This document shows, piece by piece, positions 23,501 through 35,634 of a stretch of 64,000 nucleotides of DNA (its first letter is position 1; each line of letters starts with the position of its first letter). Source of the DNA: Laetiporus sulphureus 93-53 (Eukaryota > Basidiomycota > Agaricomycetes > Polyporales > Laetiporaceae); assembly GCF_001632365.1 (NCBI RefSeq), contig NW_024468543.1:266596-330595 (forward strand), given 5' to 3'. The notes under the pieces were generated by a model. That model saw only the letters and a program-made list of their open reading frames with translations. It did no database searches and was not told the origin of the DNA. The position numbers were made by a program, and so were the translations under genes.

Positions 23501-24455
23501 ATGGCCGAGTCGGATTCCGAGAGGGGCGAGTGGAATATAAACATGTCGCCTGCTGATGAAAGCACAATGGCATCACTCGTATCAGGAACAGAGAGCTGCA
23601 GAACCAAAACCAGCTGCGTATTTCACAATACGAGGAAAGACGGATTTGGATGGCTGGCTGAGGCCTTTACCACGAAGCACGAGGTAATTAAGCGCCCGAT
23701 ACATATGAGCCACTCCGCCGCACATCACCTTTGTCCTGCCCTTTATTCCTCAACCATCATGGGTGTCTTTCGCCGATAACACATTTCGCCTTCGCGTGCT
23801 ATTCGTGTCCTCAGACGGCTAGTGTGGCAACAAGGCCCAGGAACACTTCGGAGGTATGCGGACACGGGGATGAGACGAACACGAGGCCGGAGATAGAGAT
23901 GGGCGCATACGGCAATGAAATAACAGGACAGGCCGATGATACTGTTGCAGAGCTAGTAGTGGAAGTAGAGACATTGGTGACTGCGTGCCCGCATACCTAC
24001 GAGCCCAAGCGTGGCGCGTCATATATCTGCCGTATTCGAGCGGTTGCCGATCCAGCCGTGTTAGACTCATCGGTTTTCAGCCTCCTTCGTAAGCGGATTA
24101 CCAGTGAGTAGCATCTTGTCTGATCGACCAGCAATAACGTGAACTCATGATGAAATATAGAGGACGGTACCGGAGCCACTGCAGAAAGCGACCAGGACGG
24201 CGAATCAGATGTTCCCAAGGGTGGTCAACGCGGCCTTTCAAGACTCTGAGGGAGTACCATGCTCGGTGTGTGGCCCGTTTCAGGCAGCGCGAGGAGTAGA
24301 CCAAGGACAACCGTCTCCTCAACGAGGCCATGTAAGAGGCTGCGAGGAGGACTGCGGCTTTGAACCACATGAGTTTTACCATTTGGAACAGGCAGACAGA
24401 GGCGTGGAAGGCGTGGAAGGCGTGGAGGACGGAGGAGGCGGCTAAGATGCTGTAG
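23501..24455 (+). pseudogene. Probable degraded orphan gene (acidic protein with helical C-terminus)
   Basis: The first frame (from 23501) encodes an acidic Ser-rich segment. A second open block runs from about 23820 to 24108 and ends at a GTGAGT donor; the acceptor is likely ATATAG at about 24159-24164. After that, the most protein-like frame runs from about 24220 to the TAG at 24453-24455: it reads RPFKTLREYHARCVARF, later LNEAM, AARRTAALNHMSF and ends TEAWKAWKAWRTEEAAKML. It is interrupted by two stops (after QREE and after LNEAM) where Tyr codons would fit. The C-terminal repeat comes from a 9-bp tandem repeat at about 24402-24428. No known domain. Placement and exon style resemble the neighbouring orphan family. 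Confidence 0.4.
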
Positions 24456-24969
24456 ATCTCGCCACGCCTGCCGCTTTTGGGGCTACAGTTGGATAATCAT
24501 ATTGAGAGTGACGTCATCAAGTGTTGCTATGAACAGGGTGGCCGTTGACACTGAGCTTCGGAGGAGGAGCGGGGCCTTAACGTCTGATCGTGGGGGGGTC
24601 CTATAAAACATCATATACAACTACAGTATCTCAGCAGAGAGTGTTAAATTGCTCACAGTGTAAATATGAGCGCCCAGTCGGTTATCGAGATCTCCGAGGC
24701 GATGCGCCCATACGAGAGTGTGACCACTGCCACACACGCGTTGGTAGTTGGTGTCCGCCACAACGTGTTCAACTCGCGTTATTTAGTTCCAGTGGCACTT
24801 CAACTTCCGACGTCACTTTAAAAGCCGTCGCGCCCCAGCCCTTCTGCTTAGTCTTAACCAGCTCGGCCACTCTTCGGCACCGCGCAGACTTTTGACTATA
24901 GCGTCTTCAGTGTCTGCCTCTGTTACTCGGGCTACTCGCCTGCCATTCGATTGCGCATACAGTTAAACC
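24456..24969. other. Intergenic, upstream of the next orphan gene
   Basis: About 510 bp. It includes a TATA-like stretch (CCTATAAAACATCAT, about 24600-24613) roughly 360 bp before the next ATG. A frame at 24590-24895 has no support. Confidence 0.35.
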
Positions 24970-26000
24970 ATGGCCACCTGTTCTATGGAGTGCGACGGGA
25001 ACACCACGTTGGTGAATCCGGAAAACGATCACCGCAGGGTCGCGGCATCCCCAACCGAGTGGAGCGACGAGTCGGACTCATGGTTCGATGATGATGAGCA
25101 AGAATTCGACGCAGAGGCCTTTGCAAGCACCCAACATGAAACGTTCACGGACAGCGACTCCGTAAGTCAGCTCGTCAATCAATGTCCGTTTCATTCTGTG
25201 CACTCACCAATACATGATATAGGATTCCGATAACACGGACTATTGTCGCCTTTGGAGGTACATCAATCCAACTCGGCCTGCCAACTTCGAGGAAAGGATT
25301 TTGGACTGGAAGAGCCGGACTGATGAAGAAGGAAATTATGTGAGCAGGTGCTTTGTGGTAAGTTTCTGTAGCGGACATGCACTCTCAACTATTCTGACAT
25401 TTCATATCCTCTTAGATGCGCCAAACAACGGTCTTCATGGACAGGTCCGGCAACCCCATGACGTACACGCACAACACGCATAATGTCCGGCTGATGATGC
25501 CCAAGCCGATCCCGCCACCGGAGTCGTCCCGCGTCTTACGGAAGGGACTGTGGGACTGTCATCTAGTGGATGGCCAAGTGGTTATCACACAGAAGACTTC
25601 ACAAGAAGCCAGATCCTTGGAGTCTGGATACGTTGATGGAGGAAGTCTATCCAGAACCTCTCGCAAGGAGGTCTCCGAGACCAAACAAGTGTCTGAGACC
25701 AAACGGTTGAGGCGGATCCCTATCGGACCAAGACCTATGAAGAGGCAAGAAACTTTAGTGAGCCTATATGCTGATTTGAGTGTCCTGACCATGCTCACCG
25801 CATGATTTAACTCTTCCCTGCACATATCACCGGTCGCGACTCAGAGTATGTGCTCCAGCACATCTGCTACGCAGGAAGAATATAGCATGTCCGCCGTGGC
25901 CCACTTGAAGGAGGCATCGGAGCCTATGCGCAATAGTGCTGCCAATCTCCTTGGAATTCTTAACATCAAATGCCATCGCCGGCTGTCATTCACGAGCTGA
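24970..26000 (+). CDS. Orphan protein H, four exons, 274 aa
   Basis: Exons 24970-25161 (64 codons), 25223-25357 (45), 25416-25757 (114) and 25845-26000 (52 with stop). All introns are GT-AG and phase 0. Exon 1 is strongly acidic (DESDSWFDDDEQEFD). Exon 2 is rich in Trp and charged residues (ERILDWKSRTDEEGNYV). Exon 3 holds LMMPKPIPPPESSRVLRKG then W and VVITQKTSQEA, a pattern also seen in the proteins at 48090 (MPRPMPPREDFDQILHGNWG) and 49000 (LSMPTATRPRECYNTILEG). Exon 4 is helical. No signal peptide, membrane segment or recognised domain. The shared pattern defines a second group of this locus family. Function unknown. Confidence 0.65.
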
Positions 26001-27224
26001 TCCATTTTCAGGCTGTTTGATGGTGATGAGATTACGTTGGAGGCAATGCGCGTGGTGATGAGTGTAAGGCGTCTGAATAGAGGTCATTTGAGTAGGATGA
26101 AGTAGTACTTTTTGTTTTCTCCACGAGGGACCTCGTGATGTTTGTGCGGGATGGTTGTACGTTGATCATCGTCATTCGGGAATCAATCCGGCAGATTAGA
26201 GTCTTCCACCGCTTGGATAATTTGGACAGCTTCAGCCGCGTTGATGAAGATGAAGTGTATGCAGTGAATCTGAGACAATCGATAAAGTAGCAGCCAACAA
26301 GTCGCCTCAGCACCGCGCGCGGCCCATGGGCATGGCAGGACCCCGAAAATCCACTGTGAGCTTCGATCCCTTCCCGGACCTCTTTTTGGTGTCCCTCGAT
26401 AACCACCACCTTTTGGGTCGATCCTATGATATTTTGGATCATTTCCGGGTGATTTTGGAATAAACTGCACGGAAAACTGCGATTTTTCGCCCTCACTGTC
26501 AAAAATACTCAGAAAATGCATCCGGCATCACTCCGGCATCAACGCCCCTGTGACGGTAATGTGATGATCCTCTATTCAGTTTTCCACTCCCATCTTTTTG
26601 TGGAAGTCTCTGTAACTGTAATAGATTCCGCACTCTCGAGTCAGTCATAAAATCGTGGCCCCAAGTACTTTGAGCTTTCAAATTAGCCCGTGAAAACGAC
26701 TCATGAACTAAGCCGTCCGGCGACTTATATACGGCGTCGTAGAGTAACGCGCAAATTTTGGGTGCGCATTATCAATACTTGCAGAATGCATCAAAGCAGC
26801 CGTCACATATTTCCCCTTCTCAGAACAAAGCATATGATGTATACTGTACATCGTTACATGCAGTATCCTGAGGTTCTACTAAGTATCTTCGGCGGGAGGT
26901 TTTTAGTGTCGACTACTTGCACTCATCTCCTTCAGATCAAAATCCCCCATCACTTCAAGCACTCTCTACACCACACCGAACGCTCACGAGTATTGGAAAG
27001 GTTCTTTTCCAGTTGCAGCCGTTTAATCACGAAAATTTGAGACAAACGTTGACATTCTCTTCCCCAAACTTCGAAGCTTCAGCGCTTAGCGCTCAGCTGT
27101 CAGATGCCAGTGGTCCTATCGGAAAGTTTAAGTTCATCATAAGTTCATCAGCCGTATGATGCACAGCATTGAACTTGTTCTGTCCTCGTCGAAGTAGCCT
27201 CGCCGAAGACACCTCACAAGCATT
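26001..27224. other. Intergenic with a repeat-like block
   Basis: From about 26320 to 26540 the sequence has a texture unlike its surroundings (short C-runs and T-runs such as CCTCTTTTTGGTG, TGGATCATTTCCGGG), as at the end of a dispersed repeat. It ends in a weak copy of the GC-rich motif (CATCAACGCCCCTGTGACGG, 26528-26547). No gene is supported. 27160-27224 is the leader of the next gene. Confidence 0.35.
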
Positions 27225-28857
27225 ATGGCAGCCACAGTGGAAAATAAAGAGCTGACGATCGCTTCCTCGAGCCAAGCATCAAAAGAGCCGCAATTGTCGG
27301 CTTGCGGGGAGGCTCAAGCAGAGAAGGGGGAACTTATCGACACATTCAAGCTGATCATGAGGGACGCCTATGACGCGGAACGCAACCCAGAGGTAGCGAC
27401 TGTGCTTTATCTTCTATCCCGAGCTATGCTAAATGTCTACACTGGGGATTTATCAATCTTGCAAGCTATTCTGCACTAACTTACTTACTATCTTCTGATT
27501 CGACTGTTCTCACAGGGTGTAGCCGAGAATACGCTGATGCAAGAAGAGCTACAGCAATATTTCCAGTGCAACCTCCGTTTGGTACCAAAGGCAAGTGTCT
27601 CGATGACTATCCGTTGTAGTTCACCGATGAACATACGCCAATGACTAGGACTTCACCTATGGAGATGCACTTTCCGGATCTGCACGCCTGCGCACCGCCC
27701 TCTCCAACCTCCTCAATTCTTACTTTAGCCCATTTCGACCCGTTAGCCCAGAGCACATCATCATAGGTGCCGGTGTCACCTCCGTGATCAGCCAAGTCGC
27801 TCGCGTTCTCGTTAATCCTGGGGATGGCGTCCTGATTGCAGCACCCTACTTCCAAGGCTTTGATTATGACCTGAGGCTCCAGAACGGTATAGTTCCCGTG
27901 GGTGTGCCCGTCCCCATGTCACAGATGTGCACTATGGAAGAGGTCGCGTGCCTCGAACGCGCGCTGCAAAGCAACAAAGCGACGGCAAACGCGACGCGAA
28001 TCAAGGCCGTGATCCTCTGTAACCCACATAACCCCTTAGGCTGGTGCTACCCGCCCGACGTGCTCGAAGCCTACCTCCGTCTCTGCGAGACGCACAACTT
28101 GCACTTACCCTCGGACGAGATCTATGCACTCTCTGTCTTCTCGTCCTCGGACGTGCCCCAGCCGGTGCCCTTCACCTCTATCCTGTCGTTCGACCCCACG
28201 GCGCTCGGTGTCCACCCGGCGCGCGTGCATGTGTTATATGGGATGTCGAAGGACTTTGACGCAAACGGCTTCCGCGCGGGCGCGTTGATTACGCAAGCGA
28301 ACGCGCGTCTCGTCCGCAGCCTCGCGTTGAGCGCGATGTATATGGCGGTTGGCTCGCCGACGGACGCGCTGTGGAGTGCGCTGCTGAACGACGCGACGTA
28401 CCTCCCCGCGTTCCTAGCAGCCAACCGTACGCGGCTGCGCGAGGCGTACGAGTACACGGCAGCATGGCTCAGGTTTCACGGCGTGCCGTACATCCCGTCG
28501 AGTGCGGGCCACTTCTTGATGGCCGACATGCGCGGCGTGTTGACCGACCTCGATCGGTATGGTTCCATCTTGAGCATCACACAGGTGCAGAGCATGGAGG
28601 AGCGAGAGGACGCGCTGAACGCATATTTCATGAAGCACAAGGTCATCATCACACCGGGCACGACATACCATTTGCCGAAGAGCGAGGCGGGGTGGTTTCG
28701 CATTACGTTTGCGGTGAGGAGGGATCATGTGAACGTGGCGTTGAGGAGGATCGAACGCGCAATGGGGTGGAAGACGTGGCGTGGAGAAGGGCTCACTGGC
28801 CCAAAGGCAACGGCTGGCGAAGAAAGTCTGAATGGACGTGGCTCGGACCAGGCGTGA
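27225..28857 (+). CDS. PLP-dependent aminotransferase, ACC-synthase-like
   Basis: Class I/II aminotransferase fold, cytosolic. Exons 27225-27392, 27516-27590 and 27649-28857; the first intron is GT-AG, the second GC-AG (AAG then GCAAGT). Signature parts: AENTLMQEELQQYF, GDALSGSARLRTALSNLL, substrate loop CNPHNPLGWC, PLP-contact SDEIYALSVF, and the Schiff-base lysine in YGMSKDFDANGFRAGAL. Pfam-type Aminotran_1_2 length (about 480 aa) is complete to FRITFAVRRDHVNVALRRIE. Fungal relatives are annotated as ACC synthases or as gliotoxin-cluster-type aminotransferases, so ethylene precursor formation should not be assumed; substrate unknown. The segment normally before GVAENTLM (about NPxGxINL) is short at the exon 1/2 join, so the first splice site may be slightly off. 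Confidence 0.85.
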
Positions 28858-30139
28858 ATTCGCTGAATCTGATGCACAGTAGGATGAGGAGGTTCAGAAT
28901 GGAGAGGCGGATACTGGCAAATGCATGTAGAATACAGAGATCGACTGTATGTGAAAATCAACTGAGGAGAGCGGCATAAGTAGAGTGTCAATTGAGGTCA
29001 TGTTCCGCCACTCGGTCCTCTGGGTCATAGCAGCCCATGGATAGTTATTACTCGTCATTTCCATCTGTTCATATCCCAAGCGATGAGTTTGGTAAATCTC
29101 TTCAGTAGTTCGAGCTTGACTGAAGGCCATTGTGTCGACTATCTTGTGTTATGAATCACCTGAATGACGATGAAAACCTTTCGCCTGCCGAAGGCTGCTA
29201 TCAGCATAGAATTCCGCTCCTCTGAGGTTCCATCGGGTGGATCGTTCGGATAGAAGAGGAGGTAGTCCAAAGGGCACGCAGCGTCTTTATCACCACCAGT
29301 CTACTTGGTATTGTCAAGGGGGATTTGCAAGGCTCAATTTTGACGTGCACCTGCGGCCTGATCGCTGTCAAAAGTAGCACTGAGTGCAGACAGCATGTGA
29401 TCACAGGATCACATAATGCAAAAATTCAGTTGAGACACGGATCGGAAGAAATGCCAGTGGGACAATTCCAAAGCAGGCATAAAGGCAAGAACAGAGAACT
29501 CGGTTCCAGTCTCCAGAAGGAAACAGATATGCCCAAGGGCAAGGGATCGACAGACCGAGACAAAGTCGTGTTGGATATCGGATTGAGTATGTACGTGACG
29601 AAACGTGGTGTTCGGACTACTAGGTCGTAGATAGTACATAGAGCCTGCGAATCGCGATTTCAGACAGATTTGAAGATAGCTGGTCCTCGAGATGTGCGTA
29701 ATGATTTCTTCTGGTAATGGGGGACGATTTAAAGAATAGATACTTGGGAGTTGCGCAATTAATCTCACGTTGGTGTAGTCAGGAAAAAAAAACCTTGCTC
29801 TGGTCAAAAAAAATAGAAATGAAAGTTGAACAAAAGTATGTGGTCAAGATCGCTGAGCGCTCAAGCGCTCATCAATCGGCGACATATGAATATGTAAGGT
29901 TCTATTTGGTGACCATGTCACTGGTCCCCGGGGTCTCCTACGCATGGCTGCTTACCTTTGTCTCACGCTCGTTGACTCTGACTCTGACTCAATGTTCAAA
30001 CGTTCAATATCAATGCTCAGGCCTCAGGTTTCGGTTCCGATGCGCGTGGTGGCAGTGTACACACACACTCTCTCAAATAGACTCCATCTCGTCTCACCTC
30101 AACTAGTTCATCTACATCTACTCCCATATAAACTTCAGC
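28858..30139. other. Intergenic, nothing recognised
   Basis: About 1.3 kb. Short frames only (for example 29325-29630 plus). A-runs at about 29784 and 29806. A Pol II leader for the next gene is likely near its right end (CCCATATAAACTTCAGC just before the ATG, a TATA-like box at 30124-30131). Confidence 0.4.
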
Positions 30140-31988
30140 ATGACTGCCTCCGATGCACTGTTTCATGAAGCAAGTCCAGGCGTTTTCACCAGAAAATGCA
30201 TTGGGATGGAGGCCATGTCGTGCTTTGCATCGTAAGTGTACACTATCAACAACTCCTCGCTTGAATCCAAAATCTCACCCTCATTGGTGAACAGAGAGTT
30301 TGGCTGTAGCCACGTGGTCTCCTCCTGCAGTGTCAAACTCGCAAACGAAATCGCTCCCGAGGACTTGAAGAAAGCGATCCAATCCAGTATGATTCGTCTG
30401 CGCCATCTAGTTCCAGGAATCGCGGTCAAAGCATCGCCGACTCGTCCTCCGATGGGTGATTGGTCTCACGAATATCGAGTACCCGACACACTTGAAGATG
30501 TCTTCGCATGGGTCGAAGAAGTTGTCTTTGTGCACGAAAACGGAACATCGTTCCTCGATAACCACGAAAGGATCTTCCATGAAAGCTGGTGGAGGGCAAC
30601 GGAGGGGAGATATAGTTACGAGCTTCACATAGTTCCAAACCTATCAGCGGGAAGTAACTCTTGGACATTCGTGTAAGGCCTCCTTCTTATTCTCGCTGTG
30701 TCAGTACATCTCACCAAGACATGCTTAGATTGTCAGCGCACCATAGCAATGCCGACGCTCGAAGCAAGTGGATGGTCTTCGACAAGGTATTCGAGTTCCT
30801 TTGCGATGAGCTCGACCATGTCGCACCACCGCTTTCATCTTTCGAATGGGGGAAGGAAGTGAGCAGACTCCCGACGGCCGGCCAGATGGTCTGGTCTGTC
30901 TATGACACTGGCAAGCCTGAACCTCTCCCTATTGTCGATCCGTCCACTGCTCCGGTGGCACCAGAGAATGTTGTGAGCCTTGCTCGTTGATTATGATTGC
31001 ACACTTATCTCATTGTGAACTCAGATACCTTGGTCATACCCAGTGCGGGTGAGCAACGACAACCCTCATGGAACCGACATCACCAGCGCGGTCAGACTCA
31101 CTCCCGAAGAAACGGTCAGATTCCACGGCGCATGCAAAGCTCATGGGAAAACAGTGACCATGGTCGTAACTGCACTTCAGACTCTCGCGGATCTTGAGGC
31201 TTCTCTGCATATCGCTGGCAAAGTTGGACCTGAGCGTTTCAAGAAGGTGTGGTCTGGATACAATACCGCGACACATTTCCCACTCAGTAGTCTTTCAATC
31301 GATATGGTGAGTCCTGCATGCGCTTATAACGCTATCATTCTTACACCCACTTTTCCGTAAGCGGCAACGCATGCCGGAAGCCTACAGAAAATTTGGATTG
31401 GATCAGACTACGCCTCTGATGGCTATGGACGTAGTCGCACTCTTATTCGCTTTCGAGCCCTACCGCAAACTTGTCAAAGCAGATGAAGCAAGTCTTACCG
31501 CCTCCCGCAACGCGGATAAATCGCTCTTCTGGGACGAGCTCGTCCCAAGCGTGGAGGAAGTGTGGAAATCACAGGACGTAAGTAGACATTACATTATTCG
31601 ATCCTTTCGTCTGATGCTTACTACAAACTAGATCTCCATCGAGGCATACAGGACGCGTGCAGCCACTTTCACTGCCATGGCAAACAATCCAGACCTCGAG
31701 CTCGACTTTCACGGCTCCATTGCACCAGCATGCACCTCAATTGGCGATATGACCCGCCTAGGCTACCTAGAAGCCTTTCGTCCAGCGTCAGGACACAAGA
31801 CGCTCATCGTAGAGGACTTGACCACAACTGCGCACTCGGGCTCGCCCGGCGCGGTCATGAATGTCGTCCAATATGACAACGAGTTGCGGCTCAAGCTGGT
31901 CCGTGGCAGCAAGTTTACGACGCAGGAGGACTTAGATCTGCAAGGGAGAGTTTTGAAGGAGTGGATTCAACTCATGACTCGATCATGA
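30140..31988 (+). CDS. CoA-dependent acyltransferase-like / condensation-domain-like protein
   Basis: Six exons: 30140-30231, 30295-30672, 30729-30972, 31025-31306, 31362-31577 and 31632-31988; phases are consistent and all borders are GT-AG. The catalytic motif HXXXD is formed exactly across the second splice (V-LSAHHSNADARS, His-Ser-Asn-Ala-Asp). Before it is a substrate-channel half (EDLKKAIQSSMIRLRHLVPG, RYSYELHIVPN), after it the second chloramphenicol-acetyltransferase-like half (RLTPEETVRFHGACKAHGKT) and a C-terminal strand region. Total about 520 aa, fitting fungal alcohol acetyltransferase or Tri3-like O-acyltransferases and free-standing condensation domains. No signal peptide. It likely transfers an acyl group from CoA to a small-molecule alcohol or amine; substrate unknown. 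Neighbours (aminotransferase, P450) would suit a metabolite pathway. Confidence 0.78.
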
Positions 31989-32066
31989 ATGTCTGTCAAT
32001 ACCCTCGACGTCGTATGGGATAAGCCATCTCACGACTCTTTCATGGAAATAAATGACTGGATTTGA

Positions 32067-32500
32067 CTAAAATGACGATGATTTCTGCTGTACCGTGAGC
32101 TTCTCCACCTCCCGCTCCTTCTCCTCTTGCGTCATCTCCTCTGCAGGATTCTCCCTCTCCGTCTGCAGCGTCCCTGTGATTGGGTTTGTTGCAGGACCAG
32201 AAGATGAGGATGGTTGTGAGGAAGAGGTCGTGGGAGGGGCAGCGAGCATATTGTGGTTGTAGAGGTTGAAGCCGGCGGCATTGCCGTAGCCAATTAGGGC
32301 ACTGAGCTCTTGAGCTGTGAACATATGTCAGAGGGAGAGGGGAGAGATAATGGAGGGGAAGACGAACCATTAGAGTTGCACGCGAGAAAGAGCAGCTCGC
32401 CGATGGCCTCTTTCAAAGTGGAATGATGCATGCAGGCCATAAGCCGGATGCTTCGTCCCAATATATCTGCATGACTTTCCAGAGCGGTTGAACGATCACT
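32067..32500 (-). pseudogene. RIC8/synembryn C-terminal fragment
   Basis: RIC8 is the chaperone and exchange factor for G-alpha subunits. Only its C-terminal part is here: DILGRSIRLMACMHHSTLKE then AIGELLFLACNSN, an intron ending TTCACAG at about 32307, then LSALIGYGNAAGFNLYNHN, an acidic tail (TNPITGTL) and MTQEEKEREVEKL. The frame then breaks off as TVQQKSSSF where the family continues with LFVLFDRL. Upstream of 32500 the protein likeness stops at a 20-bp tandem duplication (32484-32534). The large N-terminal armadillo-like part is missing, so this is a gene relic. Confidence 0.65.
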
Positions 32501-32529
32501 AGTGGATGCATTACGATCACTAGTGGATG
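32487..32529. repeat. Tandem duplication (20-bp unit, two copies)
   Basis: CGATCACTAGTGGATGCATT occurs twice in direct succession; each unit contains the palindrome ATCACTAGTGAT. It marks the upstream limit of the RIC8-like sequence and may be the scar of the event that truncated it. Confidence 0.8.
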
Positions 32530-32602
32530 CATTTTCAGTGAACAGAAGTTCGTTTTCAGACGAGAAAAATAATTCACAAGTCAGGAGGAAGGACATGCGC
32601 CT

Positions 32603-33229
32603 TGAATGCCTCTCTACAGGCTTTGTTCGCCTTGCACACCTTTGTCATCAACAGCACCCTGCGATTTGGGATGTATGTTCATCAGAAACAGAAGTGTACT
32701 GATATGAAGAATTACTAATGCCTTTTTTTGATCGGTTCCTACCCCAAAAACAAGGGGCTTGCCGACTTCGAGTCATCGTTTAACGTTTAACGGCAGCGAG
32801 GCCTGCTGTGGAGGACGTCTTCTGAATGTCATAAAAATGTCATCGCTACAACGTTCGATAATCGGACGGACATGGCTATGACACAGTGCTCGTTATGGCG
32901 AAATGCACGATGTGGCGCAGGCCGCAGGATCGCGGCCAAATGGAATACAAGTAAAAGATGACTTCGTAATGCTGCAGAAGGTTGTAGGCGATTGGCGCTC
33001 CTGAAGACGAGCCTGGAGCCCCCACGTATATAGCTTATCTACATGATTGCTACTGAGAAAGTTGCTACGAAGAGCCGGGGATGGTCAACTCAAATGAGTT
33101 GTGAAGCCCGCATCACATTCAAGAATAACTACGATGGCTCACAAATCGTCGTTCTCCGTGATGCGTGCGAGTAGCTGTGTGCGAGCCGGAAATCTTGAAG
33201 TAAGAGAGACCTCAAAAGGAAGCGCTCTC
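32603..33229. other. Intergenic, nothing recognised
   Basis: Contains GTTTAACGTTTAACGG (about 32778-32793), similar to the TTTAACGTTTAA at about 18091. No coding potential is seen. Confidence 0.4.
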
Positions 33230-35634
33230 CTATAGCATCCCATCATCAGCGCTCATCGCACGGATTGCAGAATAACAGAATACCCACAAAAGGCCGACTG
33301 GAGCGAAACCTGTCTCCCTGTCAGAATTGATCGGGATTGGTTTACCTGTCTCCGGACTTATAGCTGGTCTTACATCCACGGCCCATACGATCGTAGCGAA
33401 CGTGAGAAATAAAGTCGTCTCAGCGACGCGTCGTCCCGGACAGACTCTACAGGGATCATTCAAGTTCAACTTGAGCTGCTACGCTACCGGCTACATCTGA
33501 GAATAGAACGACCTCACCTGTCGCCAAAACCAAATGCGTGGAACGGCAAGTTGGGATCATCCAAATACCGCTGAGGGTTGTAGGTTTCAGGCTGCTCAAA
33601 TACCTTTGGATCCATTTGCATTGACCTGTTTCAACTTAGTGTTGAGATTACGGTGAAACATGGTGCGGCCGACCAGATATTCGGTATGACCATAGATCCG
33701 CCCGGAATGAAGTATCCCTTGTACTCGTCGTCCTGATGCGCATCACAACAGATCAGCTTATGGAAGTCAATTTCGGTTGAGAGCCAACTGACTTGAATTG
33801 ATGCATGGGGTATTGCAGTTGGTCCCGTAGGTCTCCAGCGCAGGACCTCACGAACCATCGCTCTGATGTAGGGCAGCTTATCCTCATCGTCGTAAGTGGG
33901 GCAACAGTCGTTACCGACCACATTGTCGACTTCAGCCTGTGCGCGTGCGAGAACGTCAGGGTTTAAAGCCAGCGCCATGCTAAAATATGCTCGTAAGGTG
34001 ATTAGGACGGACACTGAAAGTAAGCTTTACATGAAACTTTGCGTTGCGATAGATTGCGTATCAGATCCTGCTAGGTAGAATGATCCAAGGGCCTACGAAA
34101 AAACGAAATCAGCACAAACAAGATATCCTTTTATATAGCTTACCCAGTATTGCTCCCTGTAATCAGCTTCGACTTCAGATTGGCTCTGCAACAACCTCGC
34201 CGCTATGCTGGCCGCGGGTTTGCCTCCTTCCTACTGTCGCAATCTGGGGCCGGAGGGGCGCGCATGTGGCAATGGGCAGCGCCGCCACCGGTATATTTGT
34301 ATATATGTACGCAGGTACTATATAGCGGGGAGTGCTGGGAGACGGGGTCTCCAGCGTTTTGCCTCAGAGTTACCACGACGCGCGGGCGACTCGGTCACTC
34401 GTCGACGCCCTCGGACAGCGGCCAGCGGCGATTTTCTACACCTACACCGTACAAAGGAGACATTTGAACACACATTCAGCGATTATAATAAGAAACAACG
34501 CACGAAGTTGCGTTTAGCTTCATCCATGAGAGACCTGTATGTCCTTTCCGCCAAGTCATAGTAACTAGCCGCCACCACCTTGTACGGAACACCAGGTATA
34601 TACCGAAGCCAAGGTAAGAAATCCACATAGTTCTGGCCCCCGTCGATCACATTAATCCTGCAAAAATCACTCGGATAAGCAGTTGTTTCTGCAGACTGCC
34701 ATTGTACTTACAAATCGTTATTGAGCTTAATGACATCCTTCACGGCGTCCTCAGCGCTTTCATTGCTTTTCAACGGCTTATCATATACTGCAGTCATGAG
34801 CTGCCGTCGCACAGTAAGCGTCGCCAAAACGCAACAATGTAAGGTGGTTGCACACGTACGATTGAAGCAACTGCGCGTTCAACGAAGGACACCCACTGCT
34901 TGGGTTCATCCAGCATACACTGCATGCATGCGAACTCGTCAGTATGTTACAAGATCGGCAAAGGGACAGCACACATACGCGCACCAGACGATGAACTTCA
35001 GCTGTCTAAATTGGATTGAAGTACTTTCTGACGGCCTTGATTGATGCAATGCGTTCACACATAAGCAGTAACCGATGTCCAGATTGAAAAGAACTTTACC
35101 GCTAGGCGCAGTTCCGTCGTCACCAGCTTGCGGGCCCTGAAAAACCGGTCGTTGGCATGAATGAAAGGCATCATCATGTCGTCCTGCATAGCTTTGGATG
35201 CCTAAAAATAGAATTAGCCCCTTGAGCGAGTCTATGGTAAGGAAAAGCATACTTGCCATTATAAAATTTGGTCTTCCCGAATAGTTCTTGTGCCGGGATT
35301 CCAAAAGATCTTTGGCGACCTCGGACGAGCTGATTATGATGACAGACTTGCCGAACAATCTTATGTGAACCAGAGGACCTATTGAAGTATTGAGCGCGTC
35401 AGTCGATCAAAGAATGGGCTTGTTCAATACCATACTCATTAGCCCATCGATCGATGACGGTCACCATGTTTTTGCCCAGCATTTGATGCGCATTTCCAAT
35501 AAGGGCAAGCCAGGTGGTCCAGGAGGTAACGGAATGCCTTTTGAGCTGCGATTACCCATGCGCAATTCGAAGAGCACATAACAAATGATAGGGAGAACAA
35601 TCGATGCTGCGAGGACTCGTGTGGTGTCTGCCAT
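33230..35634 (-). pseudogene. Cytochrome P450, near-complete but damaged
   Basis: Microsomal haem monooxygenase. From the ATG at 35634: hydrophobic anchor (VLAASIVLPIICYVLFELR), proline hinge (PLPPGPPGLPL), GPLVHIRLFGKS, SSEVAKDLLESRHKNYSGRP, DFLPWLRYIPG, I-helix AGSDT, K-helix REVLRWRP (ExxR), YFIPGGSMVIPNIW, and the haem loop FGFGDRVCPGRR formed by splicing near 33470-33530. At least eight introns; one is GC-AG (ATG then GCAAGT at 35256). Damage: one base is missing in exon 1 near 35527 (the hinge reads LPLLEMR where LPLIGNAHQ continues in the next frame), and about 350 bp of GC-rich non-P450 sequence (about 34150-34495) interrupts the coding region after MDEAKRNFVR. Other splice joins remain sound, so inactivation looks recent. 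An assembly error at the single frameshift is possible, the insertion is harder to explain away. Confidence 0.82.
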
